A DNA stretch of 64,000 nucleotides. It comes from Casuarius casuarius (lineage: Eukaryota > Chordata > Aves > Casuariiformes > Casuariidae). Below, piece after piece: positions 1 to 13,010 of the stretch. The position numbers and the translations under genes are program-made. The DNA is taken from NCBI GenBank assembly GCA_003342895.1, contig PTFA01000050.1, forward strand, positions 129,681 to 193,680, in the 5' to 3' direction. Within the stretch, counting starts at the first letter, position 1. Each line of letters begins with the position of its first letter. The notes under the pieces were generated by a model, which saw only the letters and a program-made list of their open reading frames with translations, was not told the origin of the DNA and searched no databases.

Positions 1-2203
1 TAGCTCGGTTAGACTGACTGATTTATACTTTCCCACGTCCTTTTAAAATATAGATCTAAATTTCTTTTCTCAGCCTTCAGAAGATGAGCTGAGCATGCTT
101 GACGCACAAAATCTGCCTGAGTATGCAGAGAGCCAGAAATAGCTCCAATATGTGAACTGGTCTATTCAGTAAGATCAGTCTCAGGTCGCAAACATATTCT
201 CCCTTTTTTTTCAGAATGAGGGTCTCTAAGGTACCATTTAGTGTGTACGTCAGATAAGGGATAAACTTAGGGGAGACTGGGGATAAAGTATGGGGAGACT
301 ATGCATCATTGCAGGAGTCTTGCAGAATGAGCTGGGTAAGATGTTGCATTTGGAGTTGTTGAAAGAGAAGTCTTGTTTTTCCTGCTGCTTCCCAAGTTTT
401 TAATTGGTTGTGTACCTACCTTCTATTAGAGATAGATAGATATAATAACGCTGTGTTATACTCAAGGGTCACGCACACACAGATACGTCCATGGGGAAGA
501 AAGGTTTATCTACATTTTTAAGGAGATATGTGGGGATACCTGGTAAATAAAATGCATCCATGAAAAATGGTTGTTAATACTGGATTGTCATCATTTTTCT
601 AAGCTACCTGACAAATTATCTTCATAACAGAGCCCAGCCCAGCAAGTATTAAAATTTAGATCAAGAGGAGGAGATAGCATAATGAAGTTGTTGTTTGCTA
701 TGTGTGCTTGCATTCAAATTAAGCTCTCTAATACAATGACCAAATGAGATAAGCTTGGGTCAGTCACACAACTCCAGTATGTGTTTGAGCTGAAATACTG
801 CACTTCATCTGCAGTGTAATTCCATTTGTGCTATTACATAATTAAATTGAGACTTGAATCATGCGTTTTAAAAGATTATGTGACCATATGTAGCTTGAAC
901 AAGGGCCAACTTTTGAAATAGTGCTCTTTTCATGATGCCTTTCTATTAGGTTTGTTAAGGTTTTTTTGGAAATCAGAACTGAATGTTGCCAACAGTTAAT
1001 GAATTGATATGATCTAAGCCTGGAGTATTTCTTTATATAATTCAAAATCAGCTCTGGGAAAGAAAAGGAGGAAAGAAAACAACGAAACAAAAAAACCTTC
1101 TGAAGCCCAAAATGTGTAAAACATGAAATAATGACGTCCCCACTCATACGGGAATGTAAACCAGAACTGCGGAATGTGCTTTTATCAAATCATACTCTTA
1201 ATTAGGTTTTAGCAGAATGCTCTGTAGTCAAGTTTTTGTTGAATAATTTAATTAAAAAAAAAAAGCACACCTGATTTTCAAACTAAACCAGGCTATATTG
1301 AGTAATATGTTCAGTATGAACAATTGACTTTTCTATACATGTGTAATGATAAGTGCTTTCCTGAAAGAAAGACCCTCCAAAAAACCCCAACCCCAGCTCT
1401 CTGGCCCTCTTCCTACAAAATAACTTCATCTCGCAAACGGCCTGGCCTGGCCGGTGGTGGCACCCGACCCGGGTGAGGCAAGCCAGAGACAGCTCCGGGC
1501 TGGGTGGCGAAGCTGCGCTGTTACTGCAACAAACTGGGACAGGGGAATCCGTGCGCTTGACGCTGAAAATTCCTTGAATTCAGATTATTTTTATTAATTC
1601 CCCCTGTCCTGAGTTCATGAGGTTTCAGTGCTGCCTAATTTGAGCCTGACCTCTAGCCTGCATGCTGCTTGTAACTCAAAACCTGAGCCCTACCTGAAAC
1701 CAGACCCAGCTCCAAACACGGCTGCTACAGACCTTTATCGGAACAGTGCCAGAAGTGGTATTATACACGAGGCTTTTGAGACAGACTCAGTGGGGAGCTA
1801 GAGCACATCACCCGGCAGTGATACTCTACCGTCAGTCAGTGTTGCTAAGCAAATAGAGTGTAAAAGATTTTGTTCTGTTTTGTTGTGGCTTTTTTTGCCA
1901 GAGAATACGTTCAACCAGCTACGGCTGTGTTCCCAGGCCCGTTCAGCTTGTCCTGGCGTTCCGGATGCTTTGGACATGACCGAATGTACATGCCCCAAAT
2001 CCCGGGGTGCAGCCAGGGTGGAAGGAGCAGGTGACAGCCCTGGAATCTAGGAATCTAACTTCTGATTTCTAGTACTGCTGTATCCAAGGAATACCAAGAG
2101 CATCGGTCACTTTAACAACTTGCAAATTGATGGATATGAAAACAAAAGATTTAATGAATTTTAACTTCATTCTGCATTTCAGTCTTGATATGAATATTAC
2201 CTT
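1..2203. other. Non-coding AT-rich DNA, no gene seen
   Basis: No recognisable protein, repeat or RNA gene was seen. Open frames are short, and the two reverse-strand ones of about 100 and 66 codons have no recognisable domain. A small GC-richer patch lies at about 1436-1545 with a handful of CpG sites. A 12-base A run sits near 1253. The stretch is typical of intron or intergenic DNA. Confidence 0.7.
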
Positions 2204-2271
2204 AAGTCCGCATTGGTTAATACCAGATACTGAGAAAGTCCGCATTGGTTAATACCAGATACTGAGAAAGT
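2204..2271. repeat. 32-bp tandem duplication, two copies
   Basis: A 32-base unit (2204-2235) is followed directly by an identical copy (2236-2267). Four further matching bases follow (2268-2271) before the period breaks. Two perfect copies in otherwise unique DNA indicate a recent local duplication by slippage or microhomology repair, or an assembly artefact. No reading frame or known element spans it. Confidence 0.95.
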
Positions 2272-5200
2272 TGGAAGCTGATAATACTTATTTTTTAAAA
2301 AAAAAAAAAGTGATTAATAAAGAAACTTTCAGAACTGTGGTCAAATTCACTTATGTCCTGCATATGTATCTTGTAGACTTTGCCCTATCGAGTCTTTCCA
2401 CCTTCCAGGGTGTTTTATTATATTATGCACCAGAGATGGCTGCGTTACTAGTGAGGGTGTATGTGTCCAGTTTAAATATTTTAGTATTTATTGGAGTGAA
2501 AAGTAATGCATGAGCAAAATAGTAAAATGATTACATTTTTAATTTCACAGGATTCTTGCCCACAATTTGAACATTGATGAGAGGGAAGGTCTTCACTGTT
2601 CTGACACATCTTAGATTTGGATGTTGCTTTAGTTGAGCTGAAGAAAAAAAAAAGCCGCAATTCCATAGCGAGACCTCTTTTCTTGGTGCGTTCTCATTTT
2701 GTCATGGATAAACTTCTTGATTTGGTCCTCTTGTTTTTGTTAATATAAATCTCTAGGAAAAAGATTGATACTATTTTCTAATGAAGTATTCACCCTCCTG
2801 GAAAAAGTTAAGTATCACAGTGTGGCCAGTGTATCTTTCTCAGAAAACCTTGGTGGTACAAGGGATGGTCTCACGTTAATGGCAAATTTCTGCTCCTCAC
2901 AACTACTCTGAATTTCTATTTGCTGAAGCTCTGCCGGTGAACTTTTATTTTTAGACTGAAAAGTAGCCTCTGAAAAGCATTCAATTGTATGAGCATCAGT
3001 CTTTGGTTTTAGCTTCTGGAGACTTCAGTGCTGCTCTTATTACTGTTATTATTATTGCACTCTATTTTGGCTCATGTGTGTTTTACAGTGGTGGTTTTAC
3101 TTCAAAGATATTTTATCCTTGCTTTGTTAGGGTCTGCATTTGGCAGAAAGAGTTGAGAAATAACTTTTTTCCATTTGTGTGCATGTAGAAATGTAGAAAA
3201 ACCATTAAAAGTTATTTCAAATGGTTGGTATAGTGATCCGTGGGCGTCAGCAGGGTTATGCACAGGAGTAGATCTTATTGCAGGACTGAGATCTTCCACT
3301 AAAACTTTAGTTCTTTCTCTTGATTTTTAAATTGTTTTGTTTTCTTAGGTGACTAAATGATGACTACTACTGCTTGCACCTTGAGACTCTTTCAGTGTAG
3401 GGTTTTTAAAGTGCATACGGACTGTGGAGAGGCATCTCTACAATGCAGAAGGAATGATAGGTCCATGGATCAAACAAAACAGCATATCATTGAAAATTGG
3501 GATATATTTAGTGTAGTTATATATTAAATCTTACTAGAGGCAAGGTAAAAAGCCTTCGTTGTCTTGCTGGAATGAGTATTAACTTACTTTTCTCTACAAG
3601 TAAAAAGCTTTTTACTACTACCTGTACAGACAAGGGACACCAGGTAAATATTTTTATTCTAAGATTTTAAATTGGGATCACATATTGATTACCATGCTTC
3701 TTTCTGACCTTTGGGTCTGACTGACACTGCAGATGAGGCAATAGCACAGAGAGAGTTTGTAGCTTCCAAGTTTTGTTGCTCGTCCTTCATAGACTACACA
3801 AAACTTCTGCCCTCAGCAGAGAATGCAAGTGATGAGGTAGAGGGAGCCTAATCACTAGCAATTTTTCCTAAAAATATATATCCCTAATAAATGAAGGTTC
3901 AGTACTATAATGTTTGCCAGAGATATTACAAACCAGGATTTATTTTGAATTTGTTCTTTCTCTCCTGAGTAGTATCAGTCAAAGAAAGTGTGCTAGCTTG
4001 CAATGCTTGGTTATTCCTGGAATCCTATTCTGTTCTTGTTCACTTGCTGGTTTGTGCGTTATTTCTCTTGAACCTGGAGCATAATAAAAAAACAATTATT
4101 TTTTTATTAATCTTTTTTAAGGTTGCTTTTGTGTGCATGTGGTCATGTTAAGTATCTTATAAACTGATTCAGCTGAGTAGCATCTAGCTTCTTCTGAAAG
4201 TGTCATAGCTGCACTTTCAATATTTTTGCATCACAATAAAAACAAAAAACCTCATCATTTTTCCAAGCTGTTGGTTGGGCTAGTTAGATTTCAGAGGTTT
4301 ATCTAGTCATTATTGGTCTTTAAATACAGTCATCATCATAAACGCCCCTCTCTTTCCGTTTACTCTGCAGAGGTCAAAAGATGAGGTTGGTTTATGAGCT
4401 TATTCTGCCATGTGTCACTATCGGCAGTACAATAGAACAGCAGGATGGAGAGGCAGCTCTCACCTCTCCATTTATTACTCTTGTCAACTTGGAAAGGATT
4501 TTTTACCTTGTGAAAGGCCCATCAGCAATGAATCAGTGAAGTGAAGACGACAGTTGATTTGTGAATTCAGATTATATAAAGTGACTAGGCTTCAGTGGAC
4601 TGTGTAGATAAAGCAACTGTCATGATAAGGTGGCATGTGCAATTCCACAAAACCAAATTTATTGCACATTTGAGGAAATCATCCTATTTTAAAATGCCAT
4701 AAATTTGAAATTGAATATAAGTTATACCCTTGAATTTTGATTTATATTTTGAATATTTTTAATGTGATGCTAAGTAGCATAAATTCAATGCTAGGAGTTA
4801 ATGCATTTCTTTTTTAAGGGTCATTTTGACTTTTCTTCTGAATATGTTATCTCATTCCTGATATTTTATTCCAAGAAGAAAAGCCATTTTATTCTATATT
4901 TAAACTTAATAAACATCATTAAAGAACAAGCTATGATAGTTAGAGTAAGACAGGCAAAGTTTATGGAGAAAGACAGGAGGCCACAACTTTCCTCAGACAC
5001 ACAAGTATGTGCTACATATGCAGAGAGATATATATATTTCTATATTTATGGTAGCAAATGCTATGTCTGTTGTCGGTACGTGCTGCCAGATCATTAGAAA
5101 TATAGATGCCTATCAAGTGCTTAATAGAGGAAGGCAAATAAATCCACAGCCTGACCAAACCCATTCATTTGAACTTTTCTGCAGTGTCGGTCCTCAGCCC

Positions 5201-5585
5201 TCTTAAGGCTTTTCTTTGCTTACAATTGCAGATTCCTCCAACACTCCCACTCTCTAAACTTTGCTCAGATTTGGGAGTGGCATCTCACGCTCCACATCAT
5301 GAGATTTTTCAGTGGTGTTGCAAAACGTGGAGGTTTTGGAGAACGATGTTTTGTTTGGGATGGAATGTACATATAGACCCATATAATCTGATGCCACTTA
5401 AAGGAGTAAAGGAGCTGGCACAAGACATAAGAAAATATTGTGAATAACCACCCTCTTCTTGGTGTATATACAGAGTGAGGCAGAATATCCATTACCCATT
5501 TTAAAAGCTGCCAAATGCTATAGGATTAGGCAAGGAATAAGCAGCCTTTTCAAAATATTTCATGACAGCTTTACATTAAAAGAGT
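2272..5585. other. Non-coding DNA, no gene seen
   Basis: AT-rich sequence with short A and T runs (for example a 13-base A run near 2290). No open frame exceeds about 100 codons and none has a recognisable domain. No repeat family was recognised. A forward frame of 98 codons at 4801 has low-complexity, hydrophobic composition and no support as a gene. Confidence 0.65.
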
Positions 5586-5985
5586 TTTAGATTAAGAACA
5601 TAACACCTGCTGGACTGGATCAGGCTTGGATAGTCTCTCTGACACTGGTCAGCACCAGATGCTTAGGGAAAGGTACAAAGAAACCCATAATGGACAGTTA
5701 TGGAGAAACTGTCAATTGGGGGATTTTCTCCCTAAACCAATGCAGCTAGCAGTTGGCTTATGCCCTCAAGTATGAGTTTTAGCATCACTTATAAATGTCT
5801 TTTTCCTTTCTAGTATAACTGTGGATGTTCTTATTATTCACATAAATGTCTAAGCCTTTTTGAATCCTGCTAAGCTCTTGGCTTTAATAATATCTTGTGA
5901 CAATGAGTTCCATATGTAAATTTGGTAGTATATAAAAAATATATCTCGGTGTAGATTTGCTGCCTTTAATTTCACTGGGCACTTT
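5586..5985 (+). mobile_element. Ancient sauropsid composite repeat (CR1-related?)
   Basis: The block begins with an AAGAACATAA-like motif, a 'ctggactggatcaggc' segment and a 'gacactggtcagcaccaga' segment. At its far end it carries a 'gacaatgagttccatatg' segment followed by a 'gctgcctttaatttcactgg' segment. This order matches, from memory, an old interspersed repeat abundant in turtles and crocodilians and present as decayed copies in birds. The middle (about 5700-5850) is poorly conserved. I associate the family with CR1-type retroposons, but the class is uncertain. The copy is heavily mutated, so it is old. Confidence 0.6.
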
Positions 5986-8535
5986 TTTTCAAAGGTTGAA
6001 GCTGTTTTAAAAAACTAAACCTTCAGAAGGCGCACACAGCTACAATAATGAATTTAATATGTTTCATTATTTATTTTTCTTCTTGCTTTAAAGTCACGAA
6101 ACAAGGAAGTTCATAGGGTCTACAGGCCATCTTAAGACAGACCCTTATTCTCTTACAACACATCTGGGCATATAATGTCACTTCAGAGAGACGCCTCCTC
6201 TCATATCCCAGTCCTGCAGAGTTTAGCAGAGAGTTTCTGCCTTAGCTCTGCCTGTTTTGTTGATGATTAAATTTTAAGTTTCAGCCTGGACTTTAGAAAG
6301 CAGTGTACTTCAAAGAATTGTTGGTTTGCATAAGCATCCACATGTTTGGACACATACCAAACATATGGGTTTCTCTGAATCGCCTCTGCCCATAAAATGA
6401 GATGGACATCTTGAGCAATCAGATTTTTCCTGTGATATTCTTAATATCAGCAGATTATAATCGTTAGAGTAAATGTGCACAAAGATTGTTTTAAAGGTGG
6501 GTATTGTTTACCTGACAGCTCATTTAAGAGTTGTTATTTATTTTCTAAATTGGCCCCTTAGCTGTTCTCTTAAGTAAGTCTGTATCTGGCAAGGATATGA
6601 CTTGTCATATTTTCTTTTTGTATCATTTGGACTCCCGGCTGATGCACGTGAATCTGAAAAGGAGTCATTTGGAGAGAACTTCTTGGGAGCTTTTGTGGCC
6701 AGAAATCCCTTCTGGCACGCACCAGATCAACATTTCCGAAGCATGCTCTGTGCAGGACTGGGTTCTCTGATGTGGTACAGTTTCTGACCTTTAAAACAAA
6801 GTAGCTGCTCCTACAGGTTTTCAGGCTCCAGATGGCAATAAAACCTGGGGTAAAATCCTAGCTCCATAGCAGTTTAATGGGAACTTTTAAACTCTAATTT
6901 CTCCATGGTGCCTAGGAAAGCATTTAGAAAAGGACTACAATGCCCCAACCTTAGCAGCTTGCGGCCCTTTTTCTTGGGTGGTATCATCAGCTGGCAGAGA
7001 TCTGATGTAGCTGCTTTGTTTGGCGTTCTGCTTAAATTAGTGACCAAGAAGGATGCTCCTTTCATCTTTTCATTGCTACAACTGTTCACACGCTGGACAG
7101 CTGAAGCACAGAAATAGCAGTGTGGCCTAGAAAACTGATCCAGAAATAAGGTCCAAACTCTAGAAAGTGTGTCCAGTAGGCTGTCTGCAGGACTGAGTTT
7201 TCTGTTACATGGAGGCAGGGTTGTAATTTAAGTGGAAAGGAGGTTCCTGAATGAGTTAGAATCCCTGACACGGGATCAAGGAATTTTAGGTGAGCCAAAA
7301 ATAACAGATCGGAGCATCGGACCAGTCTGAATTCCATCGCGCAGATTCAGCGCGTTGGTCAGAGAGGGTTTGCTGCTTATGTTTGCAAGGCTGTACTGAG
7401 TCCTTGAGAGAATACTTATCATTGGCATAATTTTGAGATGCAAAAACTACAAAATTAACAGAGATCTTTGTACGAGCTGTTGTAAGAAGAATTATGATAC
7501 TTACAAAGCAATTCAGCTGTTTTTACTGTTTTTAAACTAAATGGTGTTTATTAAAACTTAGGAAAGGAGGGAGGAGACTAGGTTGCCTTGTGAGGGGCAG
7601 TCAATAAACTCACCCTTAAAACTAAAAGCATGAAGGCAAAATAGAAGTACTTCAAAAAGCAGAGCGTCCATTCCGTGTTTGTTGTTGGTATTTGCAGCAC
7701 TCAGGCTCTCGCTCTGAAACACAACCGCCTTGCACTGGGCACTGTACAAAAAGAGCACAAAATGGTCTTTCCCTCCGGGAGGTTTACGACTGGGACGTCA
7801 CACTGAGGCAGCACAGGGAGGCAAGGAAAATGCAACCGTATTGGTCAGACTGAAAAGCTAGAAGGTAGTTTCTCTTCCTCTTGGCATTTTGGCAAATTAC
7901 TTTGCAAAAATATTTGCTTGTTTGAGCAAAGCGTGTATTTAAAAATATATATATTTTGAATCTAGTTTTGTAATGGTACTGCCCTTCAGCGGAAAAACAG
8001 TCCTGTGCTGGAGAGGACAGATTATAGCAGGCGGGATGTTGCCACTAGAATATAGGTAAATGAGAAAACACTTGTGCTTCTCTTCTTGGGGGCTGGCAGC
8101 TTTGAAAACTGGCTTTCATGTGAATATCAGAAACTTTATTGCCTTGACTTGGGTGACCTCATCTACTAGAATGAAGTCATTCATCGAGCCAAGAAAGACA
8201 AACCTTCGTTCCAGAGAATTAATCAAGTCCATCAAGTGCTCTGCTTGCATCTTATCTCCAGCCAGTGAGAGAGCAAGCAGTTAAAAACTTGACAGCCACC
8301 AGATAGCCTCCTGTTCTTCATGTTATGCTAACATCAAAAAGGAGCAAAGAGGCTTCCAAAAGCTCAAACTTGCTACTGGATAAGCACAGCTTGACATAAT
8401 TTCTGACTTGGGGATTACATTGTTTCAAATCAAGGTATTTCTTAGAGAACAAAAACATGGCATTCCAGTGAACTTTAGCTTTTTTAAAAAAACTATTAAC
8501 TCTGCCAGATAGGAATGCTGAGCACATAATTGCTC
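5986..8535. other. Non-coding DNA, no gene seen
   Basis: Apart from the short inverted repeat at 6338-6368, nothing recognisable was found on either strand. Several frames of 60-84 codons overlap each other on opposite strands near 6900-7340, as expected from chance, and have no known domain. Confidence 0.6.
6338..6368. repeat. Short inverted repeat (12-bp arms)
   Basis: The left arm 6338-6349 and right arm 6357-6368 are reverse complements at 11 of 12 positions, separated by a 7-base loop. It could form a small hairpin. No miRNA or terminator role is implied; it may be chance. Confidence 0.55.
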
Positions 8536-8850
8536 ACCCTGCCTTTTCATCCCAAGCTATCGCAGAACCCATAAACATTCCAATTAGGCAGCCAATTAAA
8601 ATGAGAAAGAGCCCTCCTGAATTATACAGCAGTTGGAGGCTGTTCTGCCTTTCTAGTTGTCAGCCAGTGAAAGGTTTTTATTGCATTTGAACTGAAGGAG
8701 GTGAAAGAATTAAGTGAAACAGTGATGTTTGAAAGGCCCATGTGAAGGGGCAGAGCAGTGATAATAGTTCTCAGCACTAGTGACAGGGAGCCATTAGTAA
8801 GCTATGAAAAGCTTTGTTATGCTAAGAGGTGGACATTATAAAAGGTAGAA
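8536..8850. promoter_or_regulatory. Candidate conserved non-coding element
   Basis: Balanced, repeat-free sequence with AATTA/TAAT-type homeodomain core motifs and few runs, bounded by low-complexity DNA. Such texture is common in conserved developmental enhancers. This is inference from composition only; conservation could not be tested here. Confidence 0.15.
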
Positions 8851-11800
8851 GAAAGCATTTACTTATTTATAAATAAAAAACCCTTAATTTTGTTATTTTA
8901 TTACTGTTATGGCAGGGACTGCATAATTTGAAAACCTGGTCTTATTTCATGAGATGTGTTTTGAGAGGCTATTTTTCAACAAAGCTGATGCTGCCCATCC
9001 TGTCCCAAAAAAGTGTCTGGTGCTGTTTTTTGGGGTTTTTTTTGTTTGTTTGTTTTTGAGTAAATTATTTGCTGCCAAAATGGCATCCTTTAAGATATCA
9101 GGTAGTGATGGTATGGCTTTGGATTTCCATGTTCTGAATAGCCATAGAAGGCAAAGGGAAAAGCTAAATGTTCTGGAGGCTGAACTCATCCTTACAAACA
9201 TGTTTTTCAGTTATAGCACAAAACTCTTCCTCATGGACAATAAGAAAGTAAGAGTGGAATCTTACTACTTCTGGTTATGTGCCATATGAGTCACCTTGGC
9301 TGTGCTGGTTTATGCCCTTGATTACACTGTACCTGACCTTTGGGTGATGGCTAGAGCAGTTTCATACACCGTAATCACTGATGTGGATATTCCAGCAAGC
9401 TTGTTGTTCTGAGGCATGTTCAACACCAAATCACAGGGAAAAAACTGTCTTTCCCTAATACTACCTCACTGTATTAAGCTTCCTGCATTTTAGGCACCAA
9501 GTTTCTCTTACTCTTTACCTGTTAAAAGCTTTTGGCAAGGCTTCACTCCATTAGAAGGACAGTCACCATTGTACAGGGAAGAAGTGATGGAGAGGCGCAG
9601 TAGAAAAAAAAATTATGTGGGTTAGCCCTTCATCTGCATCATACATATCTGAATAGGTTGTACTTTCCTTGAGGCAGGAACCATGACTTATTCTATACTC
9701 TTCTGAGCTTGAATATTCCTACATTGCTTAACTGACAGAAATAGCATCCCTTAAATGAGTGTATTTAGTGGCAGATGATGTCAATTGGTATCCTACTTTT
9801 TTTTAACATGTGAAGTTGTTTCAATGCATAAGTCTAATTTTTCAGGCAAACTTCCTCTCTCTGATCCCTCCTCTTCTCCTCTTTTCCACAGTGCTTTCTG
9901 GCTTGTCTTCTCTTCCTCCATTTTACAGTGGCCTTCCTTATTTCAAGCCTTCCTTCTCATTTTTACATATTTTCTGTTTTCTTCATTAGCATTTACTATT
10001 CAGACATGGTCTATGTAAGGCAGTGCAGTTCTTGCAGATGTCTGAGCAGAGCTCTAGGAGGTGTTACTGCCTCCTTTTTACTTATGCCTTTGGTTTCCTA
10101 TTTTCTTTACCACCCTGCCATGTCCCCTGGCATGTGAAGGGTCTGCTCATTCAGTTTTAGCTTGCAGGGACTTCATGTTCCTGTTTCTGCATGTGATCCT
10201 TCTTCATGTCCGAGTGGCCTCCTCCAGAGCTGTCTGGCCACTAGGAGCAAGAGCACTAGAAGTCAGATGGGATCACAGCGCCAGGGGAGGAAAGATACTG
10301 GCCTTTCCTCAGATGTGTTTTCCTGGAGGGAGATAAATAGCAGTGTAGGCGTCAAAGATGGAGACTAGGTAGGCACTAGAGCCATGAAACTATGAAATGC
10401 ATATATCCTACTGCTTCTCCATATGCAGAACACTTTATTTTCCAGAAATATATTTTTTGGCATCAAGGGAAGTATGACTTTTTCCTCTGTGTAGTCTATG
10501 GTTATAATTTCTTTCCACTACTTCTTTCTGAAATATATCAGACCCTGCATCTGAGCTGCCTTACGCGCAGTAGTGTACATAATGCTTTGTGGCCCTACTG
10601 GAACAGTGAGAGTTGTCTGTGTTCATATGTTATGCTAACATGCATGCGTTAGTATGTTATGATGATAGGTTCTTTGCTGAAAGAGCATTAAATTCAGTTG
10701 GGGGACGTGTATTACTTGGTACACAGTCATAAGTGCATGTTCAAATATGTTTTCATGATGGAAACCTCAAAGCTCAGTCATTATCTTCCTTCAAAAAGTG
10801 GGAGCAATTCTTTGCTTAACACGTGTCCTAGACTTTATATGCAACTGTTTTTCTGCTTGTATGTGTGCATGCACCTCATCAAAACCGGGCCCAAGGAAGC
10901 GGGATGGTGTTTTATAGTGTCTGTGGTGCAGGTCAGACTGTGTTTAACAATCACTTACAGCATGTGAATCTACATATAAGGCATTTGGCTTTCAGATTAA
11001 AACATGGCAGTGTTCATTTCCCTTTGTTTTCTTTTTGCCAAGTTATCATATGTAAAACAGTACATGGCTGGGAAAATGTCTGGGCTTTGCAGAAGCTGTA
11101 CGTGCTGCTACTTGAGGGAACAAGACAGGGCTGCCTTTGCATAAGAAGGAACAAAGATGCAACATTTTGGGTTGCTTCTGAAAGGCTGTTCTTTTGTCAT
11201 GAGTCTCAGGTAGCAGTAATTAATTTCTAGCTTGACCCATAATTCGTGGAAGCTGACAGAAGAGTTTCCAATATATAAAAAATGTCAACAACTCTGGATT
11301 TTCCCCCATCCCCGCTTGGTGGTGAGGGGTGCTCACCTGGTCTCTGCAGATAGGTGATCTGGGTGCAGGCACTGCCCAGTGTCACCTCAGGAAAGGCAGT
11401 TTATGCATGGGGTCCCAGCGAGCGTCCCGAGCTGCTGCCGGGGAAGCAGGTGTGCTGCCTACACTTGTCAGCCAAACTGTGCATAGATACACCAATACAG
11501 AAGCAGAAACCGAGTTTCACTGAAAACAGCAGTTTTTGATTTCAGGAAAATTTCACCTTTGTACTGGAATAGTGCAAAATTATTGTTAGTCACTTAAAGG
11601 TGCTCAAAGGCAAACTGACAGCAACTCCTGGGTTAAAAAAGGAGTGCTGTGTCTCAGGCAGGACCCTGGCCAAATGATGTTTCCTAGACAAGAGGTTACC
11701 AGGATGACCACCACTGGACACACCTGGAGACAAAGACCAACTTCCCAAGCAGATGGTCACAACCATCAGCAGTTCCTTAAAAGAGACCATGGTAAAAGCT

Positions 11801-12599
11801 ACCCAGATACGTCATTATGCCATGAGACACTGACAGCTGGGAAATTACATTGTTAGTTTCAGGATGTAAAATAAGTCTGATCCAAGAAAAATATTGAGTG
11901 CTTTTGAGCACTTCACAGTGAGGTGGGAAACGTGTAGTACAGAAATTAAATTGGTGACTATTAGTTATATCTGAAGCTGCAGACAACAGGACAAATCCAG
12001 CTTGAGCTAGATATCACTGCATAATAAATTGACTTATAATGTTGACATGAACTTCTGACATGTTATTAAAACAGACTATTCATGGCAGCATTCAGATATT
12101 CCTGCTAGACATGGACAGGAGGGAGAGGGATTCTTCCACGCTAAAGAATACTGACTGAACTGGTAACCTGGAATAAAGTTGTGATTGAAAAAACAAACAA
12201 AAAAAAGTGGTCACCATAAAATAATCATGTCAAAGACTGAAGTTGTAAGAGTGCTTGGAGTTGCCAATATCAAATCTGGGCCACTTTTTAATATCGCTGA
12301 TTAGACATTTCGCCTGGGGACTGAACCAGCACAGCCAGGTTTAAAGAGCTTCTCACAGAGGTGGAGAGCAACATTTGCAAAGTGACTCTGGCACGAAAGA
12401 AAGGAAGAAAGGAAGAAAAAAAAAAAAAGGCCAGCAGTTAATAGGAGTTTTTCTAGAAAGTAAAGAAAGGGAGTATTTGAAGAGCTGCTTTTCAAGTATG
12501 AAGTTCTTCACAAACAGTGATATGTTTGGAGATAAGTTTGTACACCACACTGTACCTACATCAGGTCATGTTCCTCTGAGTAGCTTCCACATTAGACTC
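8851..12599. other. Non-coding DNA, no gene seen
   Basis: AT-rich to mixed sequence. It holds a T/G-rich run at about 9027-9057 (TTTG repeats) and an A/G-rich tract at 12394-12429. Pyrimidine-rich DNA at 9840-9990 gives overlapping hydrophobic frames that are not genes. A frame of 121 codons at 10865 has no recognisable domain and overlaps other frames. No repeat family was recognised. Confidence 0.6.
12394..12429. repeat. Purine-rich simple repeat (GAAA/GGAA)
   Basis: A run of GAAAG/GAAGA units grades into about 14 A residues. It is a polypurine microsatellite-like tract with no coding meaning. It produces lysine-rich or phenylalanine-rich chance frames on the two strands. Confidence 0.85.
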
Positions 12600-13010
12600 C
12601 CTTGGCCAGTCAGGTAGAAATGGAGGAGAAATTAATTTGTGTGCTGAAGGATGACCTGAGTGAACAATTTGCACCACCTTGAGCATGACCTAAACCTAGT
12701 CTGAGAGCTGATGACATTCTCATATACATGGATGATATAGTTTCTGTGAAGTACAGGAGGAAATTCTATTGGGAAAGGAGAAGATCCTAAAAATCTTTAG
12801 GAATGTTAAGGAAACAGGAATCACTTGCTGGAAATAAGAGACAGTTTGGGAAGAACAGTATAATCTGAATAGTATAAAGATCTTGAAAATTTTAAGGAAA
12901 TATAAAAATATTCAAATCTGAATTTAAAAAAAAAAATTGGATAAAATTAGGGTGGCTATGGACTCATTAGGAGCGAGGTTGCCTAGGCAAAGGGATACTA
13001 AGATGATCTG
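12600..13010 (+). pseudogene. Possible decayed retroelement RT fragment
   Basis: In one forward frame, codons at 12707-12745 read through a Y-M-D-D tetrad (12725-12736) flanked by hydrophobic residues. This is the pattern of the catalytic YxDD motif of retroviral or Ty3-like reverse transcriptases. About 100 bases further on, in a shifted frame, a short G-I-T-C stretch precedes a Q-F-G-K segment, roughly where such enzymes carry a similar pair. Stops and frame changes lie between and around these pieces, so nothing functional remains. No LTRs, primer-binding site or neighbouring gag/env-like frames were seen. A four-residue motif can arise by chance, so this is a tentative call. Confidence 0.25.

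Noticed and set aside
3730..3770. MIR-like 'gatgaggcaatagcacagag' segment
   Set aside because: Only one short motif fits and the downstream MIR landmarks are missing.
9785..10137. Hydrophobic frames that look like membrane proteins
   Set aside because: They come from a pyrimidine-rich stretch (TTC/CTT), which encodes Phe, Leu and Ser in any frame.
12301..12550. Phe-rich reverse frames over a purine tract
   Set aside because: Simple-sequence artefact of the GAAA/poly(A) tract.
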